In this document: positions 1-9,283 of the stretch, one piece after another
Numbering within the stretch: the first letter of the stretch is position 1
How the letters are laid out: each line of letters starts with the position of its first letter
Source: CAVSDF01 sp963726715
Lineage (GTDB): Bacteria; Bacteroidota; Rhodothermia; Rhodothermales; BA12
Length of the DNA: 64,000 nucleotides
Reading direction: 5' to 3'
NCBI GenBank assembly: GCA_963726715.1
Contig: CAVSDF010000008.1
Coordinates: forward strand, 310,001 to 374,000
Position numbers and translations under genes: made by a program
The notes under the pieces: model-generated
The model's input: only the letters and a program-made list of their open reading frames with translations
Told to the model about the DNA's origin: nothing
The model's database searches: none

Positions 1-1313
1 TGGTCGAAGCGCGTCGGGGCGTTGACGACCTGCGAGGCGAGGCGGTCGGTGTCGTGGGTGCCGAAGGCGTTCATCATCGCGTACGAGGCGGCGGCGGGCA
101 CGGAGGCGCGGAGCGAGTCGAGTTCGCGGGCGAAATCGGCGGCGTCGTACGTCTGGCCCGCGGCGAGGTCGGAGGCGAGGAAGAAGCGCCGCGCCGCGCG
201 TGCCCAGCGGTAGTTCATCACCGCATCGAAGGCGTCGCCCTGCACCCACGGCGCCGGTTCGAACATCTCGTCGCGCGGCCAGTCCTTCCACCACACCTCA
301 CCGACGAGGTAGGCGTCGGGGTTGATCGCGCGGATGTGGCCGCGGAAGTCCCGCCAGAAGCGCAGGCTCACCATCTCCGCCACGTCGAGGCGCCACCCGT
401 CGATGCCGTCGCGCGGGTCGCCGTCGCCGTCCGGGTCCATCCACCGCGCCGCCGACGCGAAGACGTAGTCGCGGACGGGCGCGACGAGGCCGGTCGCGTC
501 CTCGCGCAGCTCGGGGAGTTCGCGGACGTTCATCCAGCCGGCGGCGTCGGTCTCGTTGGTGTCGGGCGTGGCCGGGTCGTCGAAGCGGCGCACGGTGAAC
601 CAGTCGCGGTACGGGCTGGCGGCGCCGCGCCGCGCGAGGTCTTCGTAGGCGAAGCTGCGCAGGCCCATGTGGTTGAAAACGCCGTCGAGCACGACCCGCA
701 TTCCCCGGCGATGGGCCTCAGCGACGAGGTCGAGGAAGAGGCGGTCCGCGCGCGTCCAGACCCATGTCTCGGGCCGCAGCGGGTCTTCGGCGGCGATCCT
801 CGCGCGGTCGCCGTCGGGGTCGGGGCCGAAGTGGACGTCGATGTGGTGGAAGGTGGCACCGTCGTACTTGTGGAGCGAGGGCGCGTCGAAGACGGGGTTG
901 AGGTAGAGCGCGGTGACGCCGAGCGAGTCGAGATAGGGCAGGGCGTCGACGACGCCCTGCAGGTCGCCGCCGTAGCGCCGGAGCTGCACGCCGGTGTAGA
1001 ACGGCAGGCCCCGCTCCCACTCGGCCTGCGCGTACCAGTCCGCCGTCCACTCGGCGACGCGCCAGCCGCGGGGGGCGATCTGCGGCCACGAGCCGCGAAT
1101 CGAGGCGAGCGTGGGGTCGTTGGAGGCGTCGCCGTTGCGGAAGCGCTCGGGGAAGATCTGGTACCAGACGGCGCCCGCCGCCCACGACGGCACATCGGGG
1201 GCGGTCTGGGCGGGCGCGTCTGGGCGGGCGCGGTCTGCGCGGTGCTCGGACGCGGGAGGCAGGCGGCGGCGAGGAGGGCGAACAGGAGCGGGCGCATCGG
1301 CGTCGGGGAGCAT
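1..1313 (-). CDS. GH13 alpha-amylase-family glycosidase, C-terminus cut by window edge
   Basis: Glycoside hydrolase family 13 enzyme acting on alpha-glucans, probably exported. The minus-strand frame shows the start of the barrel (GAVWYQIFPERF), region I DGVFNHMG near nt 662-686, region II GWRLDVAEM with the nucleophile Asp near nt 375-400, region III YLVGEVW with the acid/base Glu near nt 292-314 and region IV GTHDTDR near nt 42-62. The protein continues past nt 1. A good signal peptide (MRPLLFALLAAACLPRPSTA) starts at the ATG ending at 1297, but it lies in a different frame from the catalytic domain. The two frames meet in an imperfect CGCCCAGAC-type tandem repeat around nt 1200-1240, so a one-base indel there is likely. 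The in-frame ATG at 1313 gives a poor N-terminus. Neopullulanase, cyclomaltodextrinase or alpha-amylase cannot be told apart here. Confidence 0.85.
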   Translation of the reverse strand, partial: MLPDADAPAPVRPPRRRLPPASEHRADRARPDAPAQTAPDVPSWAAGAVWYQIFPERFRNGDASNDPTLASIRGSWPQIAPRGWRVAEWTADWYAQAEWERGLPFYTGVQLRRYGGDLQGVVDALPYLDSLGVTALYLNPVFDAPSLHKYDGATFHHIDVHFGPDPDGDRARIAAEDPLRPETWVWTRADRLFLDLVAEAHRRGMRVVLDGVFNHMGLRSFAYEDLARRGAASPYRDWFTVRRFDDPATPDTNETDAAGWMNVRELPELREDATGLVAPVRDYVFASAARWMDPDGDGDPRDGIDGWRLDVAEMVSLRFWRDFRGHIRAINPDAYLVGEVWWKDWPRDEMFEPAPWVQGDAFDAVMNYRWARAARRFFLASDLAAGQTYDAADFARELDSLRASVPAAASYAMMNAFGTHDTDRLASQVVNAPTRFD

Positions 1314-1479
1314 CGGGGACGCGTCAAGATCGTGTGCGGTGCGGCTGGCTGCAACGAATGCCGTTTGGCCCGCACGTCCACCGCGCCCAGCCAGCGGTCG
1401 TGCGATGTTGCAGAGCGTGTGGTTTGTGGACGCGCCACGGGCTACGTTACGGGCGTCTCCACCCCGACCCGTTCCAATC

Positions 1480-3960
1480 ATGCGTCACTGGTTCTTCGTT
1501 CTCGGCCTTGCGGCCGCCGTCGCCCTCGCACCTTCCGGCGCCTCGGCGCAGGTGCAGGAGGTGCGCATCGACACCGTCTCCGTCCGACAGATCGGGCCGG
1601 GAATGACGTACATGCGGCTGCACGCGCCCGCCATCCCGTGGGTCATCAACGTGATCGAGGTGGACCTCAAGAACCCGTACCTCGATGTCGAGGCCGTCAA
1701 GGCACGCGACCTGCGCGCGGGCGGGCTCGAACGCACGTCCGACATAGCCGCGCGGCGCGGCACCCCGACCCGTCGCGTCGTCGGCGCGGTCAACGCGGGG
1801 TTCTTCGGGGCCGGCGGCGCTCTCACCGGCCTCCACGTCGGCGACGGCGAGGTGGCCGGCTCGACGGGGCAGCCGAGCTACTCGTCCATCGGCGTGAGCC
1901 GCGACATGGGGGCGCTCGTCGGCGCGCTCGCCGTCACGACGACGGCGATCTCGCGCACGGGCAGCCGCACCGTGAACCTCTACAACGACGTCCGCGGCGC
2001 CAACGCCCTCGTGCTCTACAACCGCTACATGGGCGCCTCGACGCGCACCGACGCGAGCGGCACCGAACTTCAGGCCCGCGCGATCGGCCCGTGGGCCCTC
2101 AACGACACCGTGCGCGTCGTTGTGACACAGAAGCAGGTCGGCGCCGGCAACACCGAGCTGCCTGCCGGGCACATCGTCCTCTCGGGCGCCGGCACGAGCG
2201 CCCCGTTCCTCCAGGCCATCGCCGTCGGCGACACCGTTCGCGTGGTTCAGCGCACCGTGCCGGGGATTCGGCGCCTCGACCAGGTCGTCTCCGGCTTTCC
2301 GCTCCTCATCGCCAACGGCCAGCGGACGTCGCTTCCGAGCATCGACCACCACAACCTGCGCCACCCGCGCACGGCGATGGGCATCAACGCCGACACGACG
2401 CGCCTCTACCTCGTGACTGTCGACGGGCGCATCCCGTCGAGCGCCGGCCAGACGAGCCGCGAGCAGCAGGACCTCATGCTGCGCCTCGGCATGGCGCACG
2501 CGCAGGGCCTCGACGGCGGCGGCTCGACGACGATGGTCGTCGACGGCGCCGTCGCCAACATTCCCTCCGACGGTCCGGGCACCGAGCGCGCCGTCGGCGA
2601 CGCCTTCGTCATCGTCTCGACGGCCCCGCGCGGGCCGCTCGCGCGCCTCGACGTCTCGCCCTCGCAGGGGCGCTTCTTCCGCCGCGAGACGCTCCAGCTG
2701 ACCGTCCGCGGCACCGACGCCTTCTTCGCCTCGCTCCCGCTCGACGCCTCGCGCCTGCGCTACGAGATCGACCCGGCGCTCGGCACCGTCTCCTCGACCG
2801 GCCTCTTCACCGCCGGGCTGCGCCGCGGCACCGGCTACGCGCGCGTCCGCTACGACGGCGGCCTCGTCGACTCGGCGCGCGTCAGCATCACCGGCATCGC
2901 CCGCGTCGAGGTGACGCCTGCGGTCGTGGCGACCGACACCGCCCGCGCCGTCACCTTCCGCGTGCGCACGACCGACGACGACGGCACCGCGCGCGTGCTG
3001 CCCGTGGGCGACGTGAGGTGGCGCGTGCTCGACCCGTCCGTCGGGTCGGTGACGCCGGGCGGCGTCTTCCGCGGCATCGCCGCCGGCACGACGTTCGTCG
3101 TCGCCGAAACCGACGGGGTCTCCGACACGAGCGCCGTGCGCGTCGAGATCGGCACCGGCGCGAGCGTTCTCGATCCCTTCGACGCCATCGGGGCGTGGCG
3201 CGTCGGCGGCATCGGCATCGACACGGCCGCCACGCGCCTGCGCGTCCTCGCCGACCCGGCCGCGACCGGCGGGCGCAGCGTAGCCCTCGACTACCGCTTC
3301 ACCGAGAACAGCGGCGCGGTGCCCATCGTCCGCCTTGCCACCGACATGCCGATCTACGGCGTGCCCGACTCGCTGACCTTCCGCGTCCGCTCCGACGGCG
3401 CCAACCACCGCGTCTTCCTCGAATTCGAGGACGGTGCCGGAACGCCCTTCACGACCAGCATCCCGCGCTACGTCAACGACTCGACGGCCTACGCGCTCAT
3501 GCCCGCGCCGATGCTGCGCTCGAACGTCTCCTACGCGTCGATCGTCTTCCCGGTGCGCCTGACCGGGATGCGCTTCGAACTCGCCTACACGGGCGGGCGC
3601 GTCTCGGGAAAGACGTACAGCAGCACGCTCCTGATCGACGATCTGCGCCTGACCTACCCGGCCCGCGCCACCGCCGCCGACGCCCCGGCCTCGGCGCTCG
3701 CAGGCCTCGTCTTCACCGGCCTCGTCCCGAACCCGGCCCGCGACCGCGCGACGGTGTCGTTCCGCTCCGACCGCGCCGCGCCGGTGCGCATCGTCCTCTA
3801 CGACCTGCTCGGGCGCGCCCGCATGACCGTCTACGACGGCGCGGTGGCGCCGGGTGCGCAGTCGTTCGTCGTCGACACGAGCGGCCTTCCGAGCGGCGTG
3901 TACTTCCTCCAAGGCTCGACGCCGTTCGCCGCCCCGCTCTCGCTCGTCGTCGCCCGCTGA
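1480..3960 (+). CDS. Secreted phosphodiester glycosidase-domain protein with T9SS sorting domain
   Basis: 826-residue exported protein. ATG at 1480 is chosen because a signal peptide follows at once (MRHWFFVLGLAAAVALAP, cleavage after GASA). Residues about 30-385 are a phosphodiester glycosidase (NAGPA/DUF2233) domain, with the diagnostic HPRTAMGINADTTRLYLVTV segment near residue 295 and GLDGGGSTTMVVDG near residue 342. Two Ig-like (BIG2-type) stretches follow at about 390-560, then a lectin-like beta region. The last ~80 residues (GLVPNPARDRATVSF, then VLYDLLGRA and LPSGVYFLQ) are a type A C-terminal sorting domain of the type IX secretion system. The family hydrolyses phosphodiester-linked sugars; the actual substrate is unknown. 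Frame is intact. Confidence 0.88.
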   Translation: MRHWFFVLGLAAAVALAPSGASAQVQEVRIDTVSVRQIGPGMTYMRLHAPAIPWVINVIEVDLKNPYLDVEAVKARDLRAGGLERTSDIAARRGTPTRRVVGAVNAGFFGAGGALTGLHVGDGEVAGSTGQPSYSSIGVSRDMGALVGALAVTTTAISRTGSRTVNLYNDVRGANALVLYNRYMGASTRTDASGTELQARAIGPWALNDTVRVVVTQKQVGAGNTELPAGHIVLSGAGTSAPFLQAIAVGDTVRVVQRTVPGIRRLDQVVSGFPLLIANGQRTSLPSIDHHNLRHPRTAMGINADTTRLYLVTVDGRIPSSAGQTSREQQDLMLRLGMAHAQGLDGGGSTTMVVDGAVANIPSDGPGTERAVGDAFVIVSTAPRGPLARLDVSPSQGRFFRRETLQLTVRGTDAFFASLPLDASRLRYEIDPALGTVSSTGLFTAGLRRGTGYARVRYDGGLVDSARVSITGIARVEVTPAVVATDTARAVTFRVRTTDDDGTARVLPVGDVRWRVLDPSVGSVTPGGVFRGIAAGTTFVVAETDGVSDTSAVRVEIGTGASVLDPFDAIGAWRVGGIGIDTAATRLRVLADPAATGGRSVALDYRFTENSGAVPIVRLATDMPIYGVPDSLTFRVRSDGANHRVFLEFEDGAGTPFTTSIPRYVNDSTAYALMPAPMLRSNVSYASIVFPVRLTGMRFELAYTGGRVSGKTYSSTLLIDDLRLTYPARATAADAPASALAGLVFTGLVPNPARDRATVSFRSDRAAPVRIVLYDLLGRARMTVYDGAVAPGAQSFVVDTSGLPSGVYFLQGSTPFAAPLSLVVAR

Positions 3961-3982
3961 TGAGTCTCGCGCGGGTGTCGGC

Positions 3983-5062
3983 TCAGGCGGGCACCTGCTG
4001 CGTGAGGCAGTGGAGCGAGCCGAGACCCCAGACGATCTCGCGCGAGGGCACCGGCACGACGGTGCGCGTCGGGAAGCAGCGCGCGAGCGTGTCGATGGCG
4101 ATGGCGTCGTTCGGGTCGCCGAAGACGGGCAGCAGGACGACGGCGTTGCCGATGTAGAAATTGGCGTACGACGCAGGCAGGCGCTCGCCCTTCGAGACGA
4201 CCGGCGCGGGCATCGGCAACTCCAGCACGGTGAGCGGGACATCGCTGCCCGAGGGGCCGGGGATGCGGGCCGCGCGGAGGCGGTCGAGGTTGGCCGCGAG
4301 CGCGTCGTGGTTGGCGTCGGATGGATCGGCCTCGGTGGCCGTCACGACGGTCGCGGCGCCGACGAAACGCGTCAGGTCGTCGACGTGCCCGTCGGTGTCG
4401 TCGCCGACGATGCCGTCGCCGAGCCAGACGACGGTCGTGGCGCCGAGGACCGCGCGCAGCCGGGCCTCCATGTCGGCGCGCGTCATCGCCGGGTTGCGCG
4501 AGGCGTCGAGCAGGCAGGCCTCGGTGGTGAGGAGCACGCCCGCGCCGTTCACGTCGAGCGAGCCGCCTTCGAGAACCATCCCGCCCTCGACGGTCGGGGT
4601 GCCGAAGACATCGGCCATGCGGCGGTTGACGCGCGCGTCGAGGTCGTGCGGGTACTTGCCGCCCCAACTGTCGAAGCCCCAGAGCGAGGCCGTCAGCGTC
4701 CCTTCAGGGTGCGCGCCGCCACGCGCGGTGTCGCGGACGAAGATCGCCCCGTGGTCGCGCGCCCACGCGTCGTTGGTCGGCGACACGTGAAGCTGCACGT
4801 CACCGCGCACGCCGTGGGCGTCGAACAGATCGCCGACGTGGCGCCGGTGGGCCGCGTCGAGCACGCCGACGTGCACGGCCTCGCCGGTGGCGAGCGCGCG
4901 GACGGCGCCCGCGAGGGCGGCCTCCACGGCGGGCAACTCATCCGGCCACGTTTCGCGGTTGTGCGGCCACGAGAACCACGTCGCGCGGTGCGGCGCCCAC
5001 TCGGCGGGCATCCGGTAACGCGGCGCGGGGAGGGCAGACAGGGCGTCGGGCGTGGAGGGCAC
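3983..5062 (-). CDS. Agmatine deiminase family protein
   Basis: 359-residue member of the PAD_porph/agmatine deiminase family, which converts agmatine to N-carbamoylputrescine and ammonia in polyamine synthesis. Visible family motifs in order: MPAEWAPHRATWFSWPHN near the N-terminus, NDAWARDHGAIFVRD, LEGGSLDVNGAGVLLTTE, GDDTDGHVDDLTRF with the His/Asp pair, and the C-terminal GLGSLHCLTQQ carrying the catalytic Cys. Length is normal for the family (about 340-370). No putrescine-pathway partner is adjacent, so a related peptidyl-arginine deiminase-like specificity remains possible. The gene is separated from the upstream tRNA by a strong hairpin at 5109-5145. Confidence 0.9.
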   Translation of the reverse strand: MPSTPDALSALPAPRYRMPAEWAPHRATWFSWPHNRETWPDELPAVEAALAGAVRALATGEAVHVGVLDAAHRRHVGDLFDAHGVRGDVQLHVSPTNDAWARDHGAIFVRDTARGGAHPEGTLTASLWGFDSWGGKYPHDLDARVNRRMADVFGTPTVEGGMVLEGGSLDVNGAGVLLTTEACLLDASRNPAMTRADMEARLRAVLGATTVVWLGDGIVGDDTDGHVDDLTRFVGAATVVTATEADPSDANHDALAANLDRLRAARIPGPSGSDVPLTVLELPMPAPVVSKGERLPASYANFYIGNAVVLLPVFGDPNDAIAIDTLARCFPTRTVVPVPSREIVWGLGSLHCLTQQVPA

Positions 5063-5108
5063 GGCGTCGGGCGGGACCGATGTCCCGGAATCGGAGGGAG
5101 ACGACGCG

Positions 5109-5145
5109 AAAAAGGCCAGAGGACGCGAACGTCTCTGGCCTTTTT
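5109..5145. terminator. Bidirectional rho-independent terminator
   Basis: Near-perfect hairpin: aaaaaggccagag-type arm pairing with ctctggccttttt, flanked by A5 on one side and T5 on the other. On the minus strand it lies just downstream of the initiator tRNA and upstream of the agmatine deiminase gene, so it most likely ends the tRNA transcript. Confidence 0.85.
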
Positions 5146-5150
5146 CGTTG

Positions 5151-5222
<72 letters not shown>

Positions 5223-5294
5223 GTGGTGAGTGCCAACATACGGCATCGACTTTGCGCGATGCAACCGTTCTCCCCTCTCATCTACCGATCTGTC

Positions 5295-6192
5295 GTGAAG
5301 AAGTCGTTTGTGTCTGCTGCCGTTCTCCTCCTCACCCTCGCCGCGGGCTGCACGCGCGGGGGGCAAGCCGCCGCGCCGGAGCCGCCGCGCGAGATCGCGA
5401 TCACCATCGACGACGGCCCCATCGTGCGCCCGCTCACGTATCCGGGCCTCTTCGAGCGCGCCATCGTCGTCGACAGCCTGATCGGCGCGGCGCGGCGCTT
5501 CGGGGCGCCGCTCACGCTCTTCGTCATCGGCGACCAGCTCGGCACGCCCGCGCAGGACTCGCTGCTGAGGCGCTGGACGGCGGCAGGGCGTCGAGATCGC
5601 CAACCACACGATGACGCACGCGGACATGGGCACGCTCGCGCCCGAGGACGGCGTGCGCGAGATCGAGGACGCTGAGCGTGCCATCGAGCCGTTCGCGCGC
5701 GGCCAGCGCCTGCGCTTCTTCCGCTACCCGCTCCTCAGCGAAGGCACCACCGACGCGCAGCGCACCGCCTACGACGGCGCCCTCGCGCGCCTCGGCCTCC
5801 GGGCCGCGCCCGTCTCCATCTCCAACGACGACTGGTCGTTCGACGCGCGCTACGCCGATCTCGAGGCGAAGCAGGACTGGGCCGCGCGCTACGAGGTCGG
5901 GCAGGCGTACCTGCAGCACATCCGCGAGGCCGTCGCGCTCTGGGACCGCACCGGGCGCGAGTTGACCGGTGGACGCCCCGTGCGCCACATCCTGCTGCTC
6001 CACGCCAACCGCATCAACCGCGACCACATGGGCCAGATTCTGGCAATCCTCCGCGCCGACGGCTTCCGCTTCGTGAGCCTCGACCGCGCCCTCGCCGACC
6101 CCATCTACAGCGAACCGACGACGTGGCGCAGCCCGAACGGTGTTTCGCGCCTCGAACAGATCAAGCAGAGCCGACGGTTGGCCGGGCGGTGA
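5295..6192 (+). CDS. Polysaccharide deacetylase family lipoprotein (one-base frameshift)
   Basis: NodB-type polysaccharide deacetylase, which removes acetyl groups from surface or peptidoglycan sugars. GTG at 5295 is preferred because it gives a lipoprotein signal (MKKSFVSAAVLLLTLAAGC); an ATG at 5259 is in frame upstream. Motif 1 appears as AITIDDGP and the metal-binding motif 2 as VEIANHTMTHADMG. Between them the frame breaks: reading to nt 5585 is correct, but one extra G in the GGG at 5586-5588 shifts the frame, and the rest (from IANHTMTHADMG) reads in the next frame to 6192. The C-terminal half has the family's RFFRYP and ILLLHANRINRD segments. Probably an intact gene with a sequence error. 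Confidence 0.82.
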
Positions 6193-6272
6193 CGGCGATG
6201 CGTCTCCACGCCCCCGGAACGCCGCGCCCGCCCGCCGGATAGGACGCCCCGCACCGATCCCCCGCACGCCCG

Positions 6273-7504
6273 ATGGCCGTCGTCCGCCCGTTCCGCGCCC
6301 TCCGCCCCGACCCCGCGTTCGCCGAGGAGGTCGCCTGCGTCCCCTACGACGTCGTCTCCAGCGCCGAGGCGCGCGCCCTCGCCGGCGGACGCGAGCGCTC
6401 GTTCCTGCACGTCATCCGCCCCGAAGTCGGACTTCCCGACGACGTCGACGAGCACGCCGAGGCCGTCTACCAGGCGGGCGCCGACGCGCTCGACCGCATG
6501 ACGCGCGCGGGAACGTTCGTCGAGGACGACGCGCCCGGCCTCTTCGCCTACCGCCTGACGTGGCGTGGCGCCTCGCAGACCGGCCTGTATGGCCTCGTCT
6601 CGGTCGACGAGTACGACGCCGGGCGCATCGTGCGCCACGAGCGGACGCGGCCCGACAAGGAGGACGACCGCACGCGCCACCTGCTCGCGCAGCGCGCCCA
6701 CGCCGAGCCGGTCATGCTCGCCTACGCCGACGACGCGGCCCTCGCGCAGCACCTGCTCGCCGCGACGGCATCCGAGCCGCTCTACGACCTCGTCGCCGAC
6801 GACGGATCGGGCGAGCCGGTGCGCCATACGCTCTGGCGCATCCCCGACCCCGAGACCGTCGCCGCCGCCTTCGAGGCCGTCCCGCGCCTCTACATCGCCG
6901 ACGGGCACCACCGCTGCAAGGCCGCGAGCCGCGCCTACCACGACCTCGCCGCCGACGGCCGGGCGACGCCGGGCGACGAGGCCGCGTTCTTCCCCGCCGC
7001 CCTCTTCCCGATGGGCGAGATGCGCATCCTGCCCTACCACCGCCTCGTCGCCGAGATGCCCGACGGTGGGCGCGACGCCTTCCTCGCCGCCCTCCGCGAG
7101 CGCTTCGACGTCGTCGTCAACGCCCCCCCGAGCCGGAAGCGGCGGGCGACGTGTCGGTCTACGCGGGCGGCGGCACGTGGCTCGGCCTGCGCCTGCCCGA
7201 GACCGACGGCACCGGCGCCGCCGACCGTCTCGATGTGGCGCGGCTCGGCGAGCACCTTTTGGAGCCGCTCTTCGGCATCGCCGACGCCCGCACCGACCCG
7301 CGCCTCGCCTTCGTCGGCGGCATCCGCGGCCCCGAAGCGCTCGAAGCCGCCGTCGACGAGGGCCGCGCCGCCGTCGCCTTCGCCATCCACCCGACGCCCA
7401 TCGAGGGCCTCGTCGCCGTCTCCGACGCGGGCGAGTTGATGCCGCCCAAGTCGACGTGGTTCGAGCCGAAACTCCGCAGCGGCCTGCTGATCCACCGGTT
7501 CTGA
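6273..7504 (+). CDS. DUF1015 domain-containing protein (frameshift in a C run)
   Basis: About 410 residues when repaired. It matches the DUF1015 family (uncharacterised cytosolic proteins of bacteria): N-terminal RPFRALRPDP and VACVPYDVVSSAEAR, then YADGHH-type segment LYIADGHHRCKAAS, FFPAALFPMGEMRILPYHR, and a C-terminal AFAIHPTPIEGLVAV and MPPKSTWFEPKLRSGLLIHR. The frame changes within a run of seven C at 7123-7129; eight C would restore it (NAPPEPEAAGDVSVY). The biochemical role of the family is not established, so none is assigned. It lies just upstream of the transaldolase-like gene on the same strand. Confidence 0.85.
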
Positions 7505-7577
7505 CGGGGCGCGCGCGTGAGCCGTGTGGCCGCGCTGGGTGGGGGTGAGGGCCATTCCCGAACGACCTCCTACCACC

Positions 7578-7595
7578 GGATGCACGGATGCATCC
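7578..7595. repeat. Small palindrome ggatgca/tgcatcc
   Basis: Seven-base perfect inverted repeat with a four-base loop (cgga) in the 180-base gap between the DUF1015 gene and the aldolase gene. It resembles the GATGCGTCTC-type palindrome near 49375 only loosely. Role unknown. Confidence 0.4.
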
Positions 7596-7684
7596 ACGCC
7601 CCGCCGCCGCCCGGACCTTTCCCCCCGCGCCTCCGGTATCCCGGCCCACCGACCGACCCGTCACCGAATCGCCCCGCTTCCGCC

Positions 7685-8410
7685 ATGAAATTCTTCATCG
7701 ACACCGCCGACCTCGGCGAGATCCGCGAGGCCGAAGCGCTCGGCGTGCTCGACGGCGTCACCACCAACCCGTCGCTCGTGCGCGCGTCCGGGGCCAAGAG
7801 CTTCCACGACCTCGTCGTCCAGATCTGCGAGATCGTCGACGGTGACGTGTCGGCCGAGGTGACGTCGATGGACTACGAGGGGATGCTGCGCGAGGGGCGC
7901 GTGCTGGCCGGGCTGCACGACAACGTCGTCGTCAAGGTGCCGCTCATCAAGGAGGGCATCCGCGCCATCAAGACGTTCTCCGACGAGGGCATCCGCACCA
8001 ACTGCACGCTCTGCTTCTCGCCGACGCAGGCGCTCGTCGCCGCCAAGGCGGGCGCCTCGTACATCAGCCCGTTCGTCGGGCGCCTCGACGACATCTCGTA
8101 CGACGGGATGGAACTGATCCGCCAGATCGTCGCCATCTACACGAACTACGGCTACCAGACGGAGGTGCTCGCCGCCTCGATCCGCCACCCGATGCACGTC
8201 GTCGAGGCGGCCCTCGCAGGCGCCGACGTGGTGACGATCCCCTTCAAGGTCCTCGAACAGCTCCTCCGCCACCCGCTCACCGACGCGGGCCTCGATAAGT
8301 TCAACAGCGACTGGAAGGCCTACGAAGCCGGCCTCGCCGCCGTCGTCGCCGACGCCGCCGACATGGGCAAGGGAGCGAAGAAGGCCGCGGCCAAGTCGTC
8401 GAAGAAGTAA
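7685..8410 (+). CDS. fsa: Fructose-6-phosphate aldolase / short transaldolase
   Basis: 241-residue small transaldolase-family TIM-barrel enzyme. It starts at ATG 7685 with MKFFIDTADLGEIREAEALG and GVTTNPSLV, both typical of the class. The Schiff-base Lys is in VVVKVPL, and NCTLCFSPTQALVAAKAGAS and SPFVGRLDD follow. These short forms either cleave fructose 6-phosphate to dihydroxyacetone and glyceraldehyde 3-phosphate or act as true transaldolases in the pentose phosphate pathway; in Bacteroidota the transaldolase role is common. The tail (KGAKKAAAKSSKK) is an unusual Lys/Ala-rich extension of about 15 residues. Frame intact. Confidence 0.92.
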   Translation: MKFFIDTADLGEIREAEALGVLDGVTTNPSLVRASGAKSFHDLVVQICEIVDGDVSAEVTSMDYEGMLREGRVLAGLHDNVVVKVPLIKEGIRAIKTFSDEGIRTNCTLCFSPTQALVAAKAGASYISPFVGRLDDISYDGMELIRQIVAIYTNYGYQTEVLAASIRHPMHVVEAALAGADVVTIPFKVLEQLLRHPLTDAGLDKFNSDWKAYEAGLAAVVADAADMGKGAKKAAAKSSKK

Positions 8411-8439
8411 CGCCCTCCACCGATCCGCGCCCGACCCCC

Positions 8440-9210
8440 ATGAAGACCCGCACGCTCACGCTCCCGACCGGCGAGACGGTCCGCTTCGAGACCTCGACCG
8501 ACCCCATCCCCGACGAGGCCGATTACGTCGATCTCGCCACCGAGGGCGACGATCTCGAAGACGAGGACGATCTCGAAGGCGCCTACCTCTCGTACTCCGA
8601 CGCCGTCGCCGCCCTGCTGCGCGACTACGACGCCGCCGGTACGAAGACGGGCGACGACGATGCCGAGACGCAGGAGGACCTCCGCGCCTCGCTCGTCGCG
8701 CTCCTCTACAACCGCGCCGGTCTGCGCGTCGACCTCGACGATGTCGACGGCGCGCTCGCCGACCTCGATGCCGCCGTGACGCTCTCCGCACCCGCAGGCG
8801 TCGACGGCGAAGACCTCGCCGACATCTACGTCCGCCGTGCCGATGCGCGCTACGCCGCGAACGACACCGACGGCGCCGACGCCGACCTCGCCACGGCCCT
8901 CGGCCTCTGGCCCGACCACGGCCTCGCGCACAACAACCGCGCGGCCTACCGCCTCGACGCCAACGACCTCGACGGCGCCCTCGCCGATGCCACCGAAGCC
9001 GCGCGCCTCGACCCCGACGACGCGCTCTTCCTCGCCACGCTGGCCGAGATCCACGCCGCCCGCGGCGATGGCGCCGCCGCCCTCGACGCCCTCGAACGCG
9101 CCGCCGACATCGACGACATCACGCCCTTCCTCACCTCCGAGCACTTCGAGAACGTCCGCGACGACCCGCGCTTCCTCGCCCTCATCCCCGACGACGAAGA
9201 GGAGGGCTGA
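8440..9210 (+). CDS. Tetratricopeptide repeat protein
   Basis: 256-residue, strongly acidic, soluble protein with no signal peptide. From about residue 45 it is built of helix pairs with the TPR signature: GAYLSYSDAVAALL, LLYNRAGLRVDLDDVDGALA, DIYVRRADARYAANDTDGA, AHNNRAAYRLDANDLDGALA, and FLATLAEIHAARGDGAAALD. Probably a scaffold for protein interactions; no specific partner can be named. It follows the aldolase gene by 29 bases and may share its transcript. A palindromic terminator closes the unit. Confidence 0.8.
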   Translation: MKTRTLTLPTGETVRFETSTDPIPDEADYVDLATEGDDLEDEDDLEGAYLSYSDAVAALLRDYDAAGTKTGDDDAETQEDLRASLVALLYNRAGLRVDLDDVDGALADLDAAVTLSAPAGVDGEDLADIYVRRADARYAANDTDGADADLATALGLWPDHGLAHNNRAAYRLDANDLDGALADATEAARLDPDDALFLATLAEIHAARGDGAAALDALERAADIDDITPFLTSEHFENVRDDPRFLALIPDDEEEG

Positions 9211-9230
9211 TGCGACGGCTATCGCTGCGA

Positions 9231-9263
9231 ACCCCTGTCAGGTCCCCGACCTGACAGGGGTTT
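9231..9263. terminator. CCTGTCAGGTC palindrome, bidirectional terminator (copy 1)
   Basis: Perfect inverted repeat: cccctgtcaggt and acctgacagggg arms around a short C/G loop, then TTT. It lies between the convergent TPR and cyanophycinase genes. The core CCTGTCAGG...CCTGACAGG recurs at 20845-20876 and 26185-26216, with a half copy at 12548-12560, so it is a dispersed repeat used as a terminator. Confidence 0.75.
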
Positions 9264-9283
9264 CCCGTTTCGGGTGTGCCGGA

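Noticed and set aside
54..4157. Plus-strand open frame of over 1,300 codons spanning the GH13 and phosphodiester glycosidase genes
   Set aside because: It reads through a minus-strand gene and a differently framed plus-strand gene; the translation is low-complexity Arg/Ala/Gly with no motif.
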